Positions 1 to 8,165 of a stretch of DNA of 37,207 bases are shown here, one piece after another (within the stretch, counting starts at the first letter, position 1; each line of letters starts with the position of its first letter). This stretch comes from an uncultured Opitutales bacterium (GTDB lineage Bacteria; Verrucomicrobiota; Verrucomicrobiia; Opitutales; Intestinicryptomonadaceae). A model generated the notes under the pieces. That model was not told the DNA's origin. It searched no databases and saw nothing but the letters and a program-made list of their open reading frames with translations. A program made the translations under genes and the position numbers. Where the stretch lies: positions 1 to 37,207 of the forward strand of contig CALXLM010000039.1 of the NCBI GenBank assembly GCA_944389195.1. The letters are read 5' to 3'.

Positions 1-47
1 GCGGAATCTTATTCGGTTTTTATTTTGTTCGGCCAATTGCAATTTTT

Positions 48-743
48 CTATTGCCCCCACTTGTCTATAAACGAAAAAAACTTTTCCCGCGGCATGTCGA
101 GAACAGGGCTGTACGGATCCAAAAACGAGCATGACGAAGGCGATTCGTACATTCCCGGAAAAGATTTGTCGAAAAACAGGTCGTACCTGTCGTGGTTCTC
201 GGAAAACAGATACGAGTTCGTTTCGTCGGGAATTATCTCGTATATCTTCAGGTTATCTATTACAATTTCGCTGCCTTGGGTCATGTTGATTCGAAAAGTG
301 TATTTCTTTTCGTCTTTCGGAACCTTAAAGCCGTCCCTCGTGGAAAGCTTCAGATTCTTCACCCGCGCGACAGTCTTTACCCCCGAATATTTTGGAGGCG
401 CCCCGCGTTCGTCGGCAAGCATTAAGGAAATCGGATTTCGTTCCGTCAGCTTCTCAACCCTATAATCAAATTTGTAAATGTAAACCGCGCCGTTTTTTAC
501 CGGAAATTTTACGACATTGTTCAGCTTTTTACCCTCGCAAAACAGGCGCAAAGCCTTGTCGCCGCCAACGGACTTGTCGCCGGAAACTATTTCCGCCATC
601 TCCGTATTGATAAACCCGCCCAAAATAGAGGGCGATTCTTTGCCGTTTTCAAAATCGTCCTCTATTATTTTTGTGACATTTGCCGCATAAGCGGCAAATG
701 CACACATCAAATATGTAAAAAGCGCAACTGGTATATTTTTCAC
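48..743 (-). CDS. Small secreted protein of unknown function, coupled to GH30
   Basis: I do not recognise a named family. The 231-residue protein starts with a typical signal peptide (about residues 1-20, ending AYAA) and continues as a beta-rich sequence resembling carbohydrate-binding jelly-roll modules (FENGKE near the start, IVIDNLKIYEI at about 165-175). That resemblance is by eye only. The start is GTG at 743-741, and its bases overlap the TGA stop of the upstream GH30 gene (GTGA, 4-nt overlap). The two are therefore almost certainly translationally coupled and co-secreted. The C-terminal 50 residues (ENHDRYDLFFDKSFPG onward) look like a distinct tail. It may bind or present the polysaccharide that the GH30 enzyme cuts; this is inference from context. 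Confidence 0.75.
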   Translation of the reverse strand: MKNIPVALFTYLMCAFAAYAANVTKIIEDDFENGKESPSILGGFINTEMAEIVSGDKSVGGDKALRLFCEGKKLNNVVKFPVKNGAVYIYKFDYRVEKLTERNPISLMLADERGAPPKYSGVKTVARVKNLKLSTRDGFKVPKDEKKYTFRINMTQGSEIVIDNLKIYEIIPDETNSYLFSENHDRYDLFFDKSFPGMYESPSSCSFLDPYSPVLDMPREKFFSFIDKWGQ

Positions 744-2329
744 AAGTCAAAAACTATAGTGGTAATAGAGCGCGGCGCAATCCTAAACTTGCGTTCGCCT
801 TCATCAACTTGCAGATTTCCCAAATTCATGTTCGCGTCGGTACGGAACGCGCGGGCTTTTGCGCCTTTATATTTATCTGGCAGGGCTATTTTTGCGCCGC
901 TCTTTTCAAACGACGAATTTACAAACACCGCAACAACCCTCTTTCCGTCGGGCGAAATGAACGCCACGCCGGCGACCGTGTCCAAATCAGACGCCCCCGA
1001 AAGATCGACCCTCTTGTACTCGGGCCTGACAAACAGGCTGAAATTCCCCAAAGCCCAAAGAAGCTTATTCGCCCTAGCGACTCCGCCGTTTTCAAGGCGC
1101 CCGTCGTGCGGATACACGCCCGTAAGCGCAAAATCGCCCTTTATTTCCATTCCCTTCCAATACCCCCACGCCATGGCGTTGGCGTTTACAAAGTCGGAGT
1201 ATATTATCCTTGCCATAAGCAGGGCGGATTGTATGTCGGTGCGGTTGTCGCTGTACCAGTCGGGAGTAAAGCCGAACATCTGTTTTGCCCTGTAATGCGG
1301 AAGCAGGCACCATTCGGACTGGTGGTAGCCTATGCCGTATTTTTCGGCCTCTTTGGCCAGGCTCCTATGCGCATCAATCATTTCGCCGTTTTGCAGATGC
1401 GCGTGGTAGCTGTGCCCCACAAAGAATTTAGGCATGTGCTTCAAACCGCCTATGTAGAATTTGCTCTCGGGATCGAAAAACTTTTTGATTATGTAGTTGG
1501 GACGCTCCTCCGCGGGGTCCTTTTCCCATCGGGGGACGGGCTTGTTCGTTGAAGACTCCATATAGTTGAATTTCGGATTCGCCGTCTCTCCGAAACATAT
1601 CAGCGTGTCGAGATTTTTTTCCGAAAGCGCGCGGTCGAGCTCCACTATGAGCTTCTTCATTTCCGAACAATACCACGGAGACCCCTCTTGCCTGTTGCTG
1701 TCCCAATTAACCTGCGGCTCGTTGATCGGGCTGATATAATCGACCTTATATCCCATCTCTCCGAACTTTTTGGCGACAGTCGCCATGTAATCGGCAAATT
1801 TGCCGTAGCAGTCCGGCTTCAGATTCGCCCTATTGTTGTTCTTTTGGCCGTAGCCCTCTCCGTTTATCGTATATTGCACGGGCGGCGTATTCGAAAACAA
1901 AAGCAGTTTTTCGACGCCGTATTCCTTTGCCTTCCTGACAAAATACATTTGCCCGGCGCATTTGCCCCAATCGTAGTTCTGACCGTCCTTGGTTAAAAAG
2001 CTCTCCGCGCGGCGCTGATACGGGACGATGTTTGCGCCGTCCTGTTCGAGGCTCCCCCCACCTATGTTGAAACGCCACATCGAAAGCCCTATGCCCTCGG
2101 GATTGCCGTCGGCGCCTATTTTTTGCGAAAACAGCCATTTGGCTATTTGCCCCTTCTGGCTTTCCTCGAAAAACTGGCCAACAAAATTTCCGCTCCATGC
2201 GTCGGCGGCCGCAAAATTGTCTATTGTCTGGTATTTTTTATCCGTGTCTATTTTTACGTCCAATTCAGCGGCGCATACAAACGCCGCCGACATAAAAAAT
2301 GCTGACGTGCCCAATATTGTTCTTACCAT
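740..2329 (-). CDS. Secreted GH30-family glycoside hydrolase
   Basis: Retaining glycosidase of the GH30 clan-A type, 529 residues, with an N-terminal signal peptide (residues 1-20, cleavage near VCAAE). The (beta/alpha)8 features are visible: SMWRFNIGGG at 83-92, the acid/base region SPINEPQ with E204, and the nucleophile region YHQSEW with E339. After the barrel comes the usual small beta domain ending TTIVFDL. The pattern matches the Glyco_hydr_30_2 group, which includes endo-beta-1,6-galactanase-like enzymes, so beta-1,6-galactan or a related branched glycan is a plausible substrate; xylan- or glucan-active GH30 members are alternatives. A strong Shine-Dalgarno GGAGGAG sits 3 nt before the ATG, and a promoter-like pair lies just upstream. 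It is followed by the overlapping small secreted gene. Confidence 0.87.
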   Translation of the reverse strand: MVRTILGTSAFFMSAAFVCAAELDVKIDTDKKYQTIDNFAAADAWSGNFVGQFFEESQKGQIAKWLFSQKIGADGNPEGIGLSMWRFNIGGGSLEQDGANIVPYQRRAESFLTKDGQNYDWGKCAGQMYFVRKAKEYGVEKLLLFSNTPPVQYTINGEGYGQKNNNRANLKPDCYGKFADYMATVAKKFGEMGYKVDYISPINEPQVNWDSNRQEGSPWYCSEMKKLIVELDRALSEKNLDTLICFGETANPKFNYMESSTNKPVPRWEKDPAEERPNYIIKKFFDPESKFYIGGLKHMPKFFVGHSYHAHLQNGEMIDAHRSLAKEAEKYGIGYHQSEWCLLPHYRAKQMFGFTPDWYSDNRTDIQSALLMARIIYSDFVNANAMAWGYWKGMEIKGDFALTGVYPHDGRLENGGVARANKLLWALGNFSLFVRPEYKRVDLSGASDLDTVAGVAFISPDGKRVVAVFVNSSFEKSGAKIALPDKYKGAKARAFRTDANMNLGNLQVDEGERKFRIAPRSITTIVFDL

Positions 2330-2368
2330 AACTCCTCCGAAATGACGTTATTGATTGAAGACAGAGGC

Positions 2369-2397
2369 AGTTTAAAAACACAGGCTTCCCCTGTCAA
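2369..2397 (-). promoter_or_regulatory. Sigma70-like promoter for GH30 pair
   Basis: On the minus strand, TTGACA (2397-2392) is followed after 17 nt by TAAACT (2374-2369). This is a consensus -35 with a four-of-six -10, about 40 bp before the GH30 start. A short ACAGG/CCTGT inverted repeat lies in the spacer and could act as an operator or as a weak terminator of the upstream ligase gene. Confidence 0.5.
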
Positions 2398-2493
2398 AAA
2401 ATTTCTTTCAGAAAAGTTTATAGACAGTTTAACAACAGCCTGAGGCGCGCGAAATAAATGCGGGAGCGGCGGATTGTAAGAGGATTTCGCAGC

Positions 2494-4155
2494 CTAAAAT
2501 GCGCCCTTACAAATCTTATGTATCTTCCCCAAATCGAGCTTCCCCGTTCCGAGCAGCGGTATGGACTCCACCCTTGTGACATGTTTCGGAATCCACAAAT
2601 TTGGGAGGCCGGCCTCTGTAAGAAGGCGCCGCAGCTGCGGGACGTCAATGTCGACGGCCGAAAGCAGCACGAGGGCCTCGCCTTTTGCGGGGTCTATCCT
2701 TGAACCTATCGCCACGAGCGGCACCTCCGAATCCTGAAGCCCCAAAACGCGCACGATGGCCTCCTCGACCCCGGAATGCGGAACCATCTCTCCGCCTATT
2801 TTGGAAAATCTCGAGAGCCTTCCCTTTATGAAGATAAATCCGTCAGCGTCCAAGACAGCCAAGTCGCCGGTGTTTAGCCAGCCGTCGGAAAGCTTTTTCC
2901 TGTTCTCCTCGGGCTGGTTCAAATAGCCGTTGAAGATGCTCGCGCCTTTAAGCTGAAGCAAACCTACCTCGCCGACCGGAAGGATTTGACCCGTATCCGG
3001 ATCCGAAACCCGCGCCATCATTCCCGGGAATATCTCTCCCACCGAAGCCTCCTTTATCATGCTCGGTTGCGGACAGAATTTCCCGCGTTTCAAATTTGGG
3101 GGAAGGTTCACGCATACGACCGGCGACGCCTCCGTGAGCCCGTACCCTTCAAGATATGCGACTTTCGGAAACTTTGCGTTCCATGCGTCTATAAATCCGT
3201 CCGGAGTTTTTTCCGCTCCGCCTATGACATGTTTCAAATTCGGGAAATCGTCCGGCGTGCCCTTTTTGTAATACGACCTCAAAAAAGTCGGCGTGGATAT
3301 CATTATTGTGGATCCGCCCTTTCTTGCGGCCTCCAAATTGGCCTGAACCTCGAGCGGGCTCTGAACCATAACCTCCCTGACACCGTAAATCATCGTAAAC
3401 CACACCTGTATGGTCTGGCCGAAACTGTGGAAAAGAGGAAGGTTGCCGTGGAGGGTGTCGTTCCCGTCTATTATTCCGATTTCAGACATCTGGCGGGCGT
3501 TGGCCATAAGATTTCTGTGGGTGAGCACCGCCGCCTTCGGCGCGGCCTCAGAACCCGACGTGAATATTATGGAAGCCTCCCTGCCGCCGCCGTCCTTCGG
3601 TATGCCATAAAGCGCGCATATAAGCCAGCCCGGCAGAAGGCGGGCCGCCACAAGATGCGGAAGCACGCCCTTTTTGCCTATCTCCTTCAAGATGTCGCCT
3701 ATGTCGAAAAAATTGTCGGTCCACGGAAAGTCTGGCGAATGCGCCGACACCTTTTCGCGCACCTTGTTCGAGCCTATTATGCATCTTACCCCTGCCCTCG
3801 CCAGACAGGATTTGGCAGAATCCGAACCCGCCGTAAAATTTATGTTTACGCTCGACTTCCCCGCCATCTGAACCGCAAGGTTTACCGCAATTCCCGGAAA
3901 ACACGACGGAAGCGCAATGCCTATGCGTTCGTGGTCTTTGAATTTTTCTGATATATACTTTTTCAGGGCGAGCGCGACCGCCAGAGTGGTCCCGCGGTCG
4001 AGCCTGCGGTTCAAAGAAAAATCGTAAATATATTCCCTCTTTGTGTCGCGCGAAAGCGCGCACGTGGCAGCATACGCCAAATTCACGTTCAGCGATTCAA
4101 GCGAACTGAAATCGTCGTATCCGCTGTCGACGGTCGTTGACTCCCTAATTTTCAT
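2494..4155 (-). CDS. AMP-dependent acyl-ACP/acyl-CoA synthetase, Aas-like
   Basis: ANL-superfamily adenylating enzyme of 553 residues. The phosphate-binding loop is FTSGSEAAPKA at about 198-208, the A5 motif is GYGLTEASP at 337-345, the A7 region is GWLNTGDLAVLDADGF at 425-440, and the C-terminal catalytic lysine is K539 in LGTGKLDLGK. The EAAPKA loop and overall layout resemble the acyl-ACP synthetase half of the bifunctional Aas protein (2-acylglycerophosphoethanolamine acyltransferase/acyl-ACP synthetase), but no acyltransferase or membrane domain is fused. It probably activates fatty acids with ATP for transfer to ACP or CoA at the membrane; the exact acceptor is inference. No clear Shine-Dalgarno precedes the ATG. 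A 153-bp gap separates it from uxuA, so it may or may not belong to that operon. Confidence 0.8.
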   Translation of the reverse strand: MKIRESTTVDSGYDDFSSLESLNVNLAYAATCALSRDTKREYIYDFSLNRRLDRGTTLAVALALKKYISEKFKDHERIGIALPSCFPGIAVNLAVQMAGKSSVNINFTAGSDSAKSCLARAGVRCIIGSNKVREKVSAHSPDFPWTDNFFDIGDILKEIGKKGVLPHLVAARLLPGWLICALYGIPKDGGGREASIIFTSGSEAAPKAAVLTHRNLMANARQMSEIGIIDGNDTLHGNLPLFHSFGQTIQVWFTMIYGVREVMVQSPLEVQANLEAARKGGSTIMISTPTFLRSYYKKGTPDDFPNLKHVIGGAEKTPDGFIDAWNAKFPKVAYLEGYGLTEASPVVCVNLPPNLKRGKFCPQPSMIKEASVGEIFPGMMARVSDPDTGQILPVGEVGLLQLKGASIFNGYLNQPEENRKKLSDGWLNTGDLAVLDADGFIFIKGRLSRFSKIGGEMVPHSGVEEAIVRVLGLQDSEVPLVAIGSRIDPAKGEALVLLSAVDIDVPQLRRLLTEAGLPNLWIPKHVTRVESIPLLGTGKLDLGKIHKICKGAF

Positions 4156-4308
4156 TTAGATTCAAACACTATGCGCACCGGCGGCACAACCGCCGAATGA
4201 CGATTCACTTTTAAAAAAAACCGCGGCGCGTCAACAATAAACCGAAATTGAACGCCAGAATCTTTAATTTAAAGCCCGCGCGCCAAGCCGCCTGCGGTCG
4301 GCAAAAAT

Positions 4309-5493
4309 TTAGGCTCCTTTCGAAATCGCCTCCATTACCCCGCGTATTTCGCAAAGCCCCTTCATGCGCCCTATAAACGAATATCCGGGATTGTCTGTCG
4401 GAGGCTTCGACAAATCGTCGGCCATGTCGCGCCCGTGGTCCGGGCGAAAGACGATTTTTTCGCCGCCGGAAGCCAATATTTTGTCTTGAATTTCCATAAG
4501 GCGCCTTACAACCCTTACCATCGGGACGCGGCCTTCAAGATGCCCCGCCTCGAAAAAGCTTCCGTCGGGCTCCACCTGCGTGCTGCGCAAGTGCGCCACA
4601 CGGATCCTGCCGGCGAGCCTGTCAACCATGGACGCCAAATCGTTGTGCAGCCCCGCGCTGAGCGAACCTGTGCAAAAGCAAACCGTGTTCGACGCCGAAG
4701 GGCAGGCTTCGAACATCTCAAGAAAATCCTCGACTCTCGACGCTATCCTCGGAAGGCCGAGAACCGGGAACGGAGGGTCGTCCGGGTGTATTGCAAGAAT
4801 GGCCCCCGACTCCTCGGCTACGGGAAGCACGTCTTCAAGAAAGAGCTTTAGGTTTTCCTTAAGTTTCTGGGGCGTCACGCCGCCGTAGCGGGCGAGCATT
4901 TTTTTGACGTCCCCGATTTCCAAGCCCATCTTGCACCCGGGAAAGACGTCTATAATCGAGCGCTCAAAAGACTTTTTCCCGTCGCCGTCGAGGGACGAAA
5001 AAAACGCCTCCGCCTTTGCGACGCATTCGGGCGAGCGCTCCTCGGCGGCGCCGCTGCGCTTCAGCACAAATATGTCGAACGCGGCAAACTGCACCGGATC
5101 AAACCGCAGGCAGCGCGAGCCGTCGGGAAGGCGGTAATGCAAATCGGTGCGGATCCAGTCCAAAACCGGCATAAAATTGTATATTATTTTCCTTATGCCG
5201 CATGCGGACAGATTGCGTATGCTTTCCCTGTAGTTTTCTATATGCCTGAGATAGTCGCCGGAGCGCAATTTTATGTCCTCGCTTACCGGAAGCGACTCCA
5301 CGACGTCCCATTCAAGCCCGGCTGCGGCCACTTTGCCCTTGTGCTTTTCTATTTCACCCACGCTCCACAACTCGCCATAGGGAATATGGTGCAGCGAACT
5401 AAAAACGCTCGAGGCCCCGCTCTGCCTTATGAAAGAAAGAGGGACGGGATCGCTGTCGCCGTACCACCTGAAACCTTCCTTTAATTTTTCCAC
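4309..5493 (-). CDS. uxuA: D-mannonate dehydratase UxuA
   Basis: Converts D-mannonate to 2-keto-3-deoxy-D-gluconate plus water (EC 4.2.1.8) in cytosolic hexuronate catabolism. I chose the GTG at 5493-5491 because an AGAAGGAG Shine-Dalgarno lies 7 nt before it. The resulting 394-residue protein begins MEKLKEGFRWYGDSDPVPL, matching the family's N-terminal RWYG-x-x-DPV and length; a longer TTG start at 5520 would run through the Shine-Dalgarno. Recognisable family blocks are LHHIPYGELWS, NFMPVLDWIRTDL, LAIHPDDPP, FCTGSL and FRPDHGR. The last of these includes the metal/substrate histidines and is part of the family's C-terminal signature. It lies 67 bp after the fructuronate-reductase-like SDR, its pathway partner. 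Confidence 0.95.
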   Translation of the reverse strand: MEKLKEGFRWYGDSDPVPLSFIRQSGASSVFSSLHHIPYGELWSVGEIEKHKGKVAAAGLEWDVVESLPVSEDIKLRSGDYLRHIENYRESIRNLSACGIRKIIYNFMPVLDWIRTDLHYRLPDGSRCLRFDPVQFAAFDIFVLKRSGAAEERSPECVAKAEAFFSSLDGDGKKSFERSIIDVFPGCKMGLEIGDVKKMLARYGGVTPQKLKENLKLFLEDVLPVAEESGAILAIHPDDPPFPVLGLPRIASRVEDFLEMFEACPSASNTVCFCTGSLSAGLHNDLASMVDRLAGRIRVAHLRSTQVEPDGSFFEAGHLEGRVPMVRVVRRLMEIQDKILASGGEKIVFRPDHGRDMADDLSKPPTDNPGYSFIGRMKGLCEIRGVMEAISKGA

Positions 5494-5525
5494 AAACAAG
5501 CTCCTTCTACAATTCTGCAATTAAT

Positions 5526-5542
5526 CCGCCGCAAGGCGGCGG
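5526..5542 (-). other. Intercistronic hairpin between SDR and uxuA
   Basis: A perfect 7-bp inverted repeat, CCGCCGC / GCGGCGG with a 3-nt loop, lies in the short gap between the SDR stop and the uxuA ribosome-binding site. No U-run follows on the minus strand, so it is not a typical terminator. An mRNA-stability element or partial attenuator is more likely. Confidence 0.5.
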
Positions 5543-5560
5543 GAAAACAAGTCCTCCGGG

Positions 5561-6376
5561 CTAAACTCCCGAAAAGCACGAAAACCCACCGTCAATCGGC
5601 AACACTATCCCAGTGACGAATGCGGACGCGTCGGAGCAAAGGTAATGTATGGCCCCGAACACCTCTTCCGGTTTCCCGAAACGGCCGAAGGGCGTAGCCC
5701 GCACAATATCGCGGCCGCGGGCGCTCAATGTCCCGTCGGCCTCCAGCAGCAAAGACCTGTTTTGTTCGCTTATGAAAAATCCGGGAGCCACCGCATTTAC
5801 GCGGACGCCCTCGCCGATTTTCTTCGCAAATTCCACCGCGAGCCATTTTGTGAGGTTGTCAACTGCCGCCTTTGCGTTGGAGTATCCGAGAACCCGCGTG
5901 ACGGCCTGCTGGGCCGTCATCGACGAAAAATTGACAATCGACCCGCGCTTTGTATCCTTAAAAACCTCCCCGAACACGGCTATCGGCAAAAGAGTCCCTT
6001 CGGCGTTGAGGCTGAACACGCGTTCCCAAGCCCCGAAATCGAGATCGAAAAAACTTTTTTCCGGAGCAATGACGGCTCCGGGAAGGTTTCCACCCGCGCC
6101 GTTTACGATGCAGTCGATGCCCCCCCACTTTTCGAGAATTTTGCCGCGCGCGGCCTCCAAAGAGGCCCTGTCGAGGACGTCGGCCTTTACCGACATTCCT
6201 TCGTATCCGTTATCCCCGCAAAATTTCTCGGCCTCTGCGAGTTTACCCTCGCTGCGTCCCAAAAACGCCACCCGCGCTCCGCGCGAGGCCAAATATCTTG
6301 CGGCCGCCCCGGCCAAAACCCCCGTGGCGCCCGTCACCGCTATAACTTTGCCTTTTATATCGAATAAATCTTTCAT
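5561..6376 (-). CDS. uxuB: SDR oxidoreductase, probable D-fructuronate reductase
   Basis: Classical short-chain dehydrogenase/reductase of 271 residues. The cofactor motif is TGATGVLAG at about 15-23, the NAGG loop is present (VNGAGGNLPG), the catalytic Ser sits in VNFSSMTAQ, and YSNAKAAVD holds the Tyr-x-x-x-Lys pair. The C-terminal ends ITGIVLPIDGGF-like (here VTGIVLPIDGGF). SDR-type enzymes of this kind (Bacillus UxuB/YjmF) reduce D-fructuronate to D-mannonate, and the adjacent uxuA supports that role. Its ATG overlaps the stop of the upstream transporter by one base (TAATG), so the two are translationally coupled. The symbol rests on context plus resemblance; gluconate 5-dehydrogenase-like activity is the main alternative. 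Confidence 0.82.
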   Translation of the reverse strand: MKDLFDIKGKVIAVTGATGVLAGAAARYLASRGARVAFLGRSEGKLAEAEKFCGDNGYEGMSVKADVLDRASLEAARGKILEKWGGIDCIVNGAGGNLPGAVIAPEKSFFDLDFGAWERVFSLNAEGTLLPIAVFGEVFKDTKRGSIVNFSSMTAQQAVTRVLGYSNAKAAVDNLTKWLAVEFAKKIGEGVRVNAVAPGFFISEQNRSLLLEADGTLSARGRDIVRATPFGRFGKPEEVFGAIHYLCSDASAFVTGIVLPIDGGFSCFSGV

Positions 6377-8103
6377 TATATTTTATTGGACGACTTTAAA
6401 AACCTGTTCGAAACCGCCACAAGCGCCAGAAAAGCGACAAACACGGCGGGGCCTGCATAGCCCAGCTTGTTCCAAAGAACGTAAAGGCTGGCGACGGAGC
6501 TCGCCAACACCGAACAGCACATTAAAACGTTCCAAAGCGCGCGGCGCCAACCCGACGGAGCCTCGTTCCCCAATACCTTTTTGCTGTTCATTATAACGAG
6601 GAAAGCTCCGTACGCTATCGGCAAAAGCACCATCGCTATCACTCCGGCATGTATGACAATCCACATCTTCGCCCCCTTGAAAAATACAGAAGCTACCGCG
6701 CTGATTGCAATGAGCATGGAACCTCCAAGATGCCATTTTGCCGACATTCCCCTGCCGAGTATTTCGGAAAAGCAAAGGCCGCAAATGAGCATATTCATTA
6801 AAACAGCGTTTATGGCCATGCCGAGAACGCCGAGCCCGAAAACGTACCTTGCGATGTCGTCGCCCAAAAGCGGGGCGAGAGTCTCGGACAAATTCGACGC
6901 GTCGCGCTTGACAAGCATTGCCGCCATTTCGCGCTCCTCTGCGGGAAACGCGTTGCGGACGGCGTCCTTCTGCGCCGCCGGAAGGGCGTCGAATTTTTCC
7001 GCGCCCATTTCATGCTTTATGCGAGAATCGAGCAGCGAAATATATGGCGCTACAAGGTTCGGCGCCGGAACCGCAAGACTGCCGCCAACGGCAGCAGGAA
7101 CGAGTTTCCCCGCCTCTATTTTCGAAGTCGCAAGCCCCTCGGCGGGCTTTGCATGGAACTGGCTTGCGGAAGCCACCACAATACACGACGTCGCCAAAAG
7201 AAACGGTATGAACAACCCGGTCGCCAAATCGAAAATGGCAAGCTCGCGGAAATCCTTATTCCACCCCTTTTTAAGCATGGAGTACGGGAAAAGAAATGTC
7301 ATATTGATGCCAACCGCCATGGCGGCCGCCGATATTACGACGTCCCTTTGCTGCAAGACTATCATGTCGCTCCAAAACTTGCGCCCCACGGGCGAAAGCC
7401 GGGAAATATACTCCATAAAATCGGAACTCGGTTCCGACAGCACCGAAAAGTTCGGTATAAAGCCCGCAAAAACGGCCTGCCAGTCGATTTTGCCGTTCCA
7501 CCAAAGGCTTATTATCACCCCGAAAAAGCATATCACAATCGCCGCGACCGAAAGCTTTATGATTTTTTCAAAAAACTTCACGCCCTTTCCGCCGAAGGCG
7601 TACATGGCGACCATGGCGAAGGCAAAGGCGAACAACAGCACCGTTATGAGAATCTCCGCCGAAAGAGAGGGAGCCTCGGTGGAGGCCGAAAAATTTTGGG
7701 TGATGGCGGCAACTCCAAGCGCGAACTGGGGCATGGCAAACACCAGGCACGCCAGCAGCGAACCAAGCGCCCACCCGTATCCAAGAATGGGGCTTATTTG
7801 GGAGTTTATGCTCTGCATGGGCTTGCTGTTTATGGAAAGGGTGACATACGATATCGCAGCAAGCATCACTATTCCCAAAATCATGGCCGCCGGCTGGAGC
7901 CACATGAATCCGAACCCGCCTAATACCCCGAGGTAAAGCGCCGAAGCGAGCGACCCCCCGCCGAGTGTCGTTGCGCTCTGCATCCAGCCGGGCCCGGAAA
8001 ACTTCGCAAACGTTCCCAATGTGGCCAAAACGCCCTTTTTCTTTGCCGCCAATATTTGTTGGCGCTGTGCCTCAAGCTGTGGATTTTGGAGTTGGTCTGA
8101 CAT
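6376..8103 (-). CDS. NRAMP-fold membrane transporter lacking metal-ligand residues
   Basis: 575-residue polytopic membrane protein with about 11-12 hydrophobic segments. The first helix reads GPG-8 residues-GGGS (residues 37-51), which aligns position for position with the NRAMP GPG-8-DPGN motif. The metal-binding Asp and Asn are replaced by Gly48 and Ser51. The sixth-helix region (AMAVGINMTFLFPYSM, about 261-276) has no MPHN motif. A large soluble insertion (about 314-418) lies between two late helices. The gene sits inside a uronate catabolism operon with a one-base overlap to the next gene, where a sugar-acid importer would be expected. I infer a non-metal or altered substrate, possibly a uronate. 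A divergent divalent-cation carrier remains possible. Confidence 0.8.
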   Translation of the reverse strand: MSDQLQNPQLEAQRQQILAAKKKGVLATLGTFAKFSGPGWMQSATTLGGGSLASALYLGVLGGFGFMWLQPAAMILGIVMLAAISYVTLSINSKPMQSINSQISPILGYGWALGSLLACLVFAMPQFALGVAAITQNFSASTEAPSLSAEILITVLLFAFAFAMVAMYAFGGKGVKFFEKIIKLSVAAIVICFFGVIISLWWNGKIDWQAVFAGFIPNFSVLSEPSSDFMEYISRLSPVGRKFWSDMIVLQQRDVVISAAAMAVGINMTFLFPYSMLKKGWNKDFRELAIFDLATGLFIPFLLATSCIVVASASQFHAKPAEGLATSKIEAGKLVPAAVGGSLAVPAPNLVAPYISLLDSRIKHEMGAEKFDALPAAQKDAVRNAFPAEEREMAAMLVKRDASNLSETLAPLLGDDIARYVFGLGVLGMAINAVLMNMLICGLCFSEILGRGMSAKWHLGGSMLIAISAVASVFFKGAKMWIVIHAGVIAMVLLPIAYGAFLVIMNSKKVLGNEAPSGWRRALWNVLMCCSVLASSVASLYVLWNKLGYAGPAVFVAFLALVAVSNRFLKSSNKI

Positions 8104-8165
8104 AATCTTTGTTCCGTTGTTTGTTTTTATGTACGTTTGTTTTCAATTCGCAGTCGGGCGCCGGA

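Noticed and set aside
2380-2394. ACAGG-CCTGT hairpin as a terminator of the Aas-like gene
   Set aside because: Only a 5-bp stem, and it sits in the spacer of a better-supported promoter for GH30. Kept only as a remark there.
2986-3951. 321-codon plus-strand open frame opposite the Aas-like gene (similar long antisense frames at 6581-7936, 8109-9602 and 20417-21343)
   Set aside because: Each lies antisense to a well-supported gene with clear family motifs. Codon bias of the real strand removes stops in the opposite frame.
5494-5520. TTG start for uxuA
   Set aside because: It would place the Shine-Dalgarno inside the coding sequence. The GTG at 5493 gives the family's standard N-terminus.
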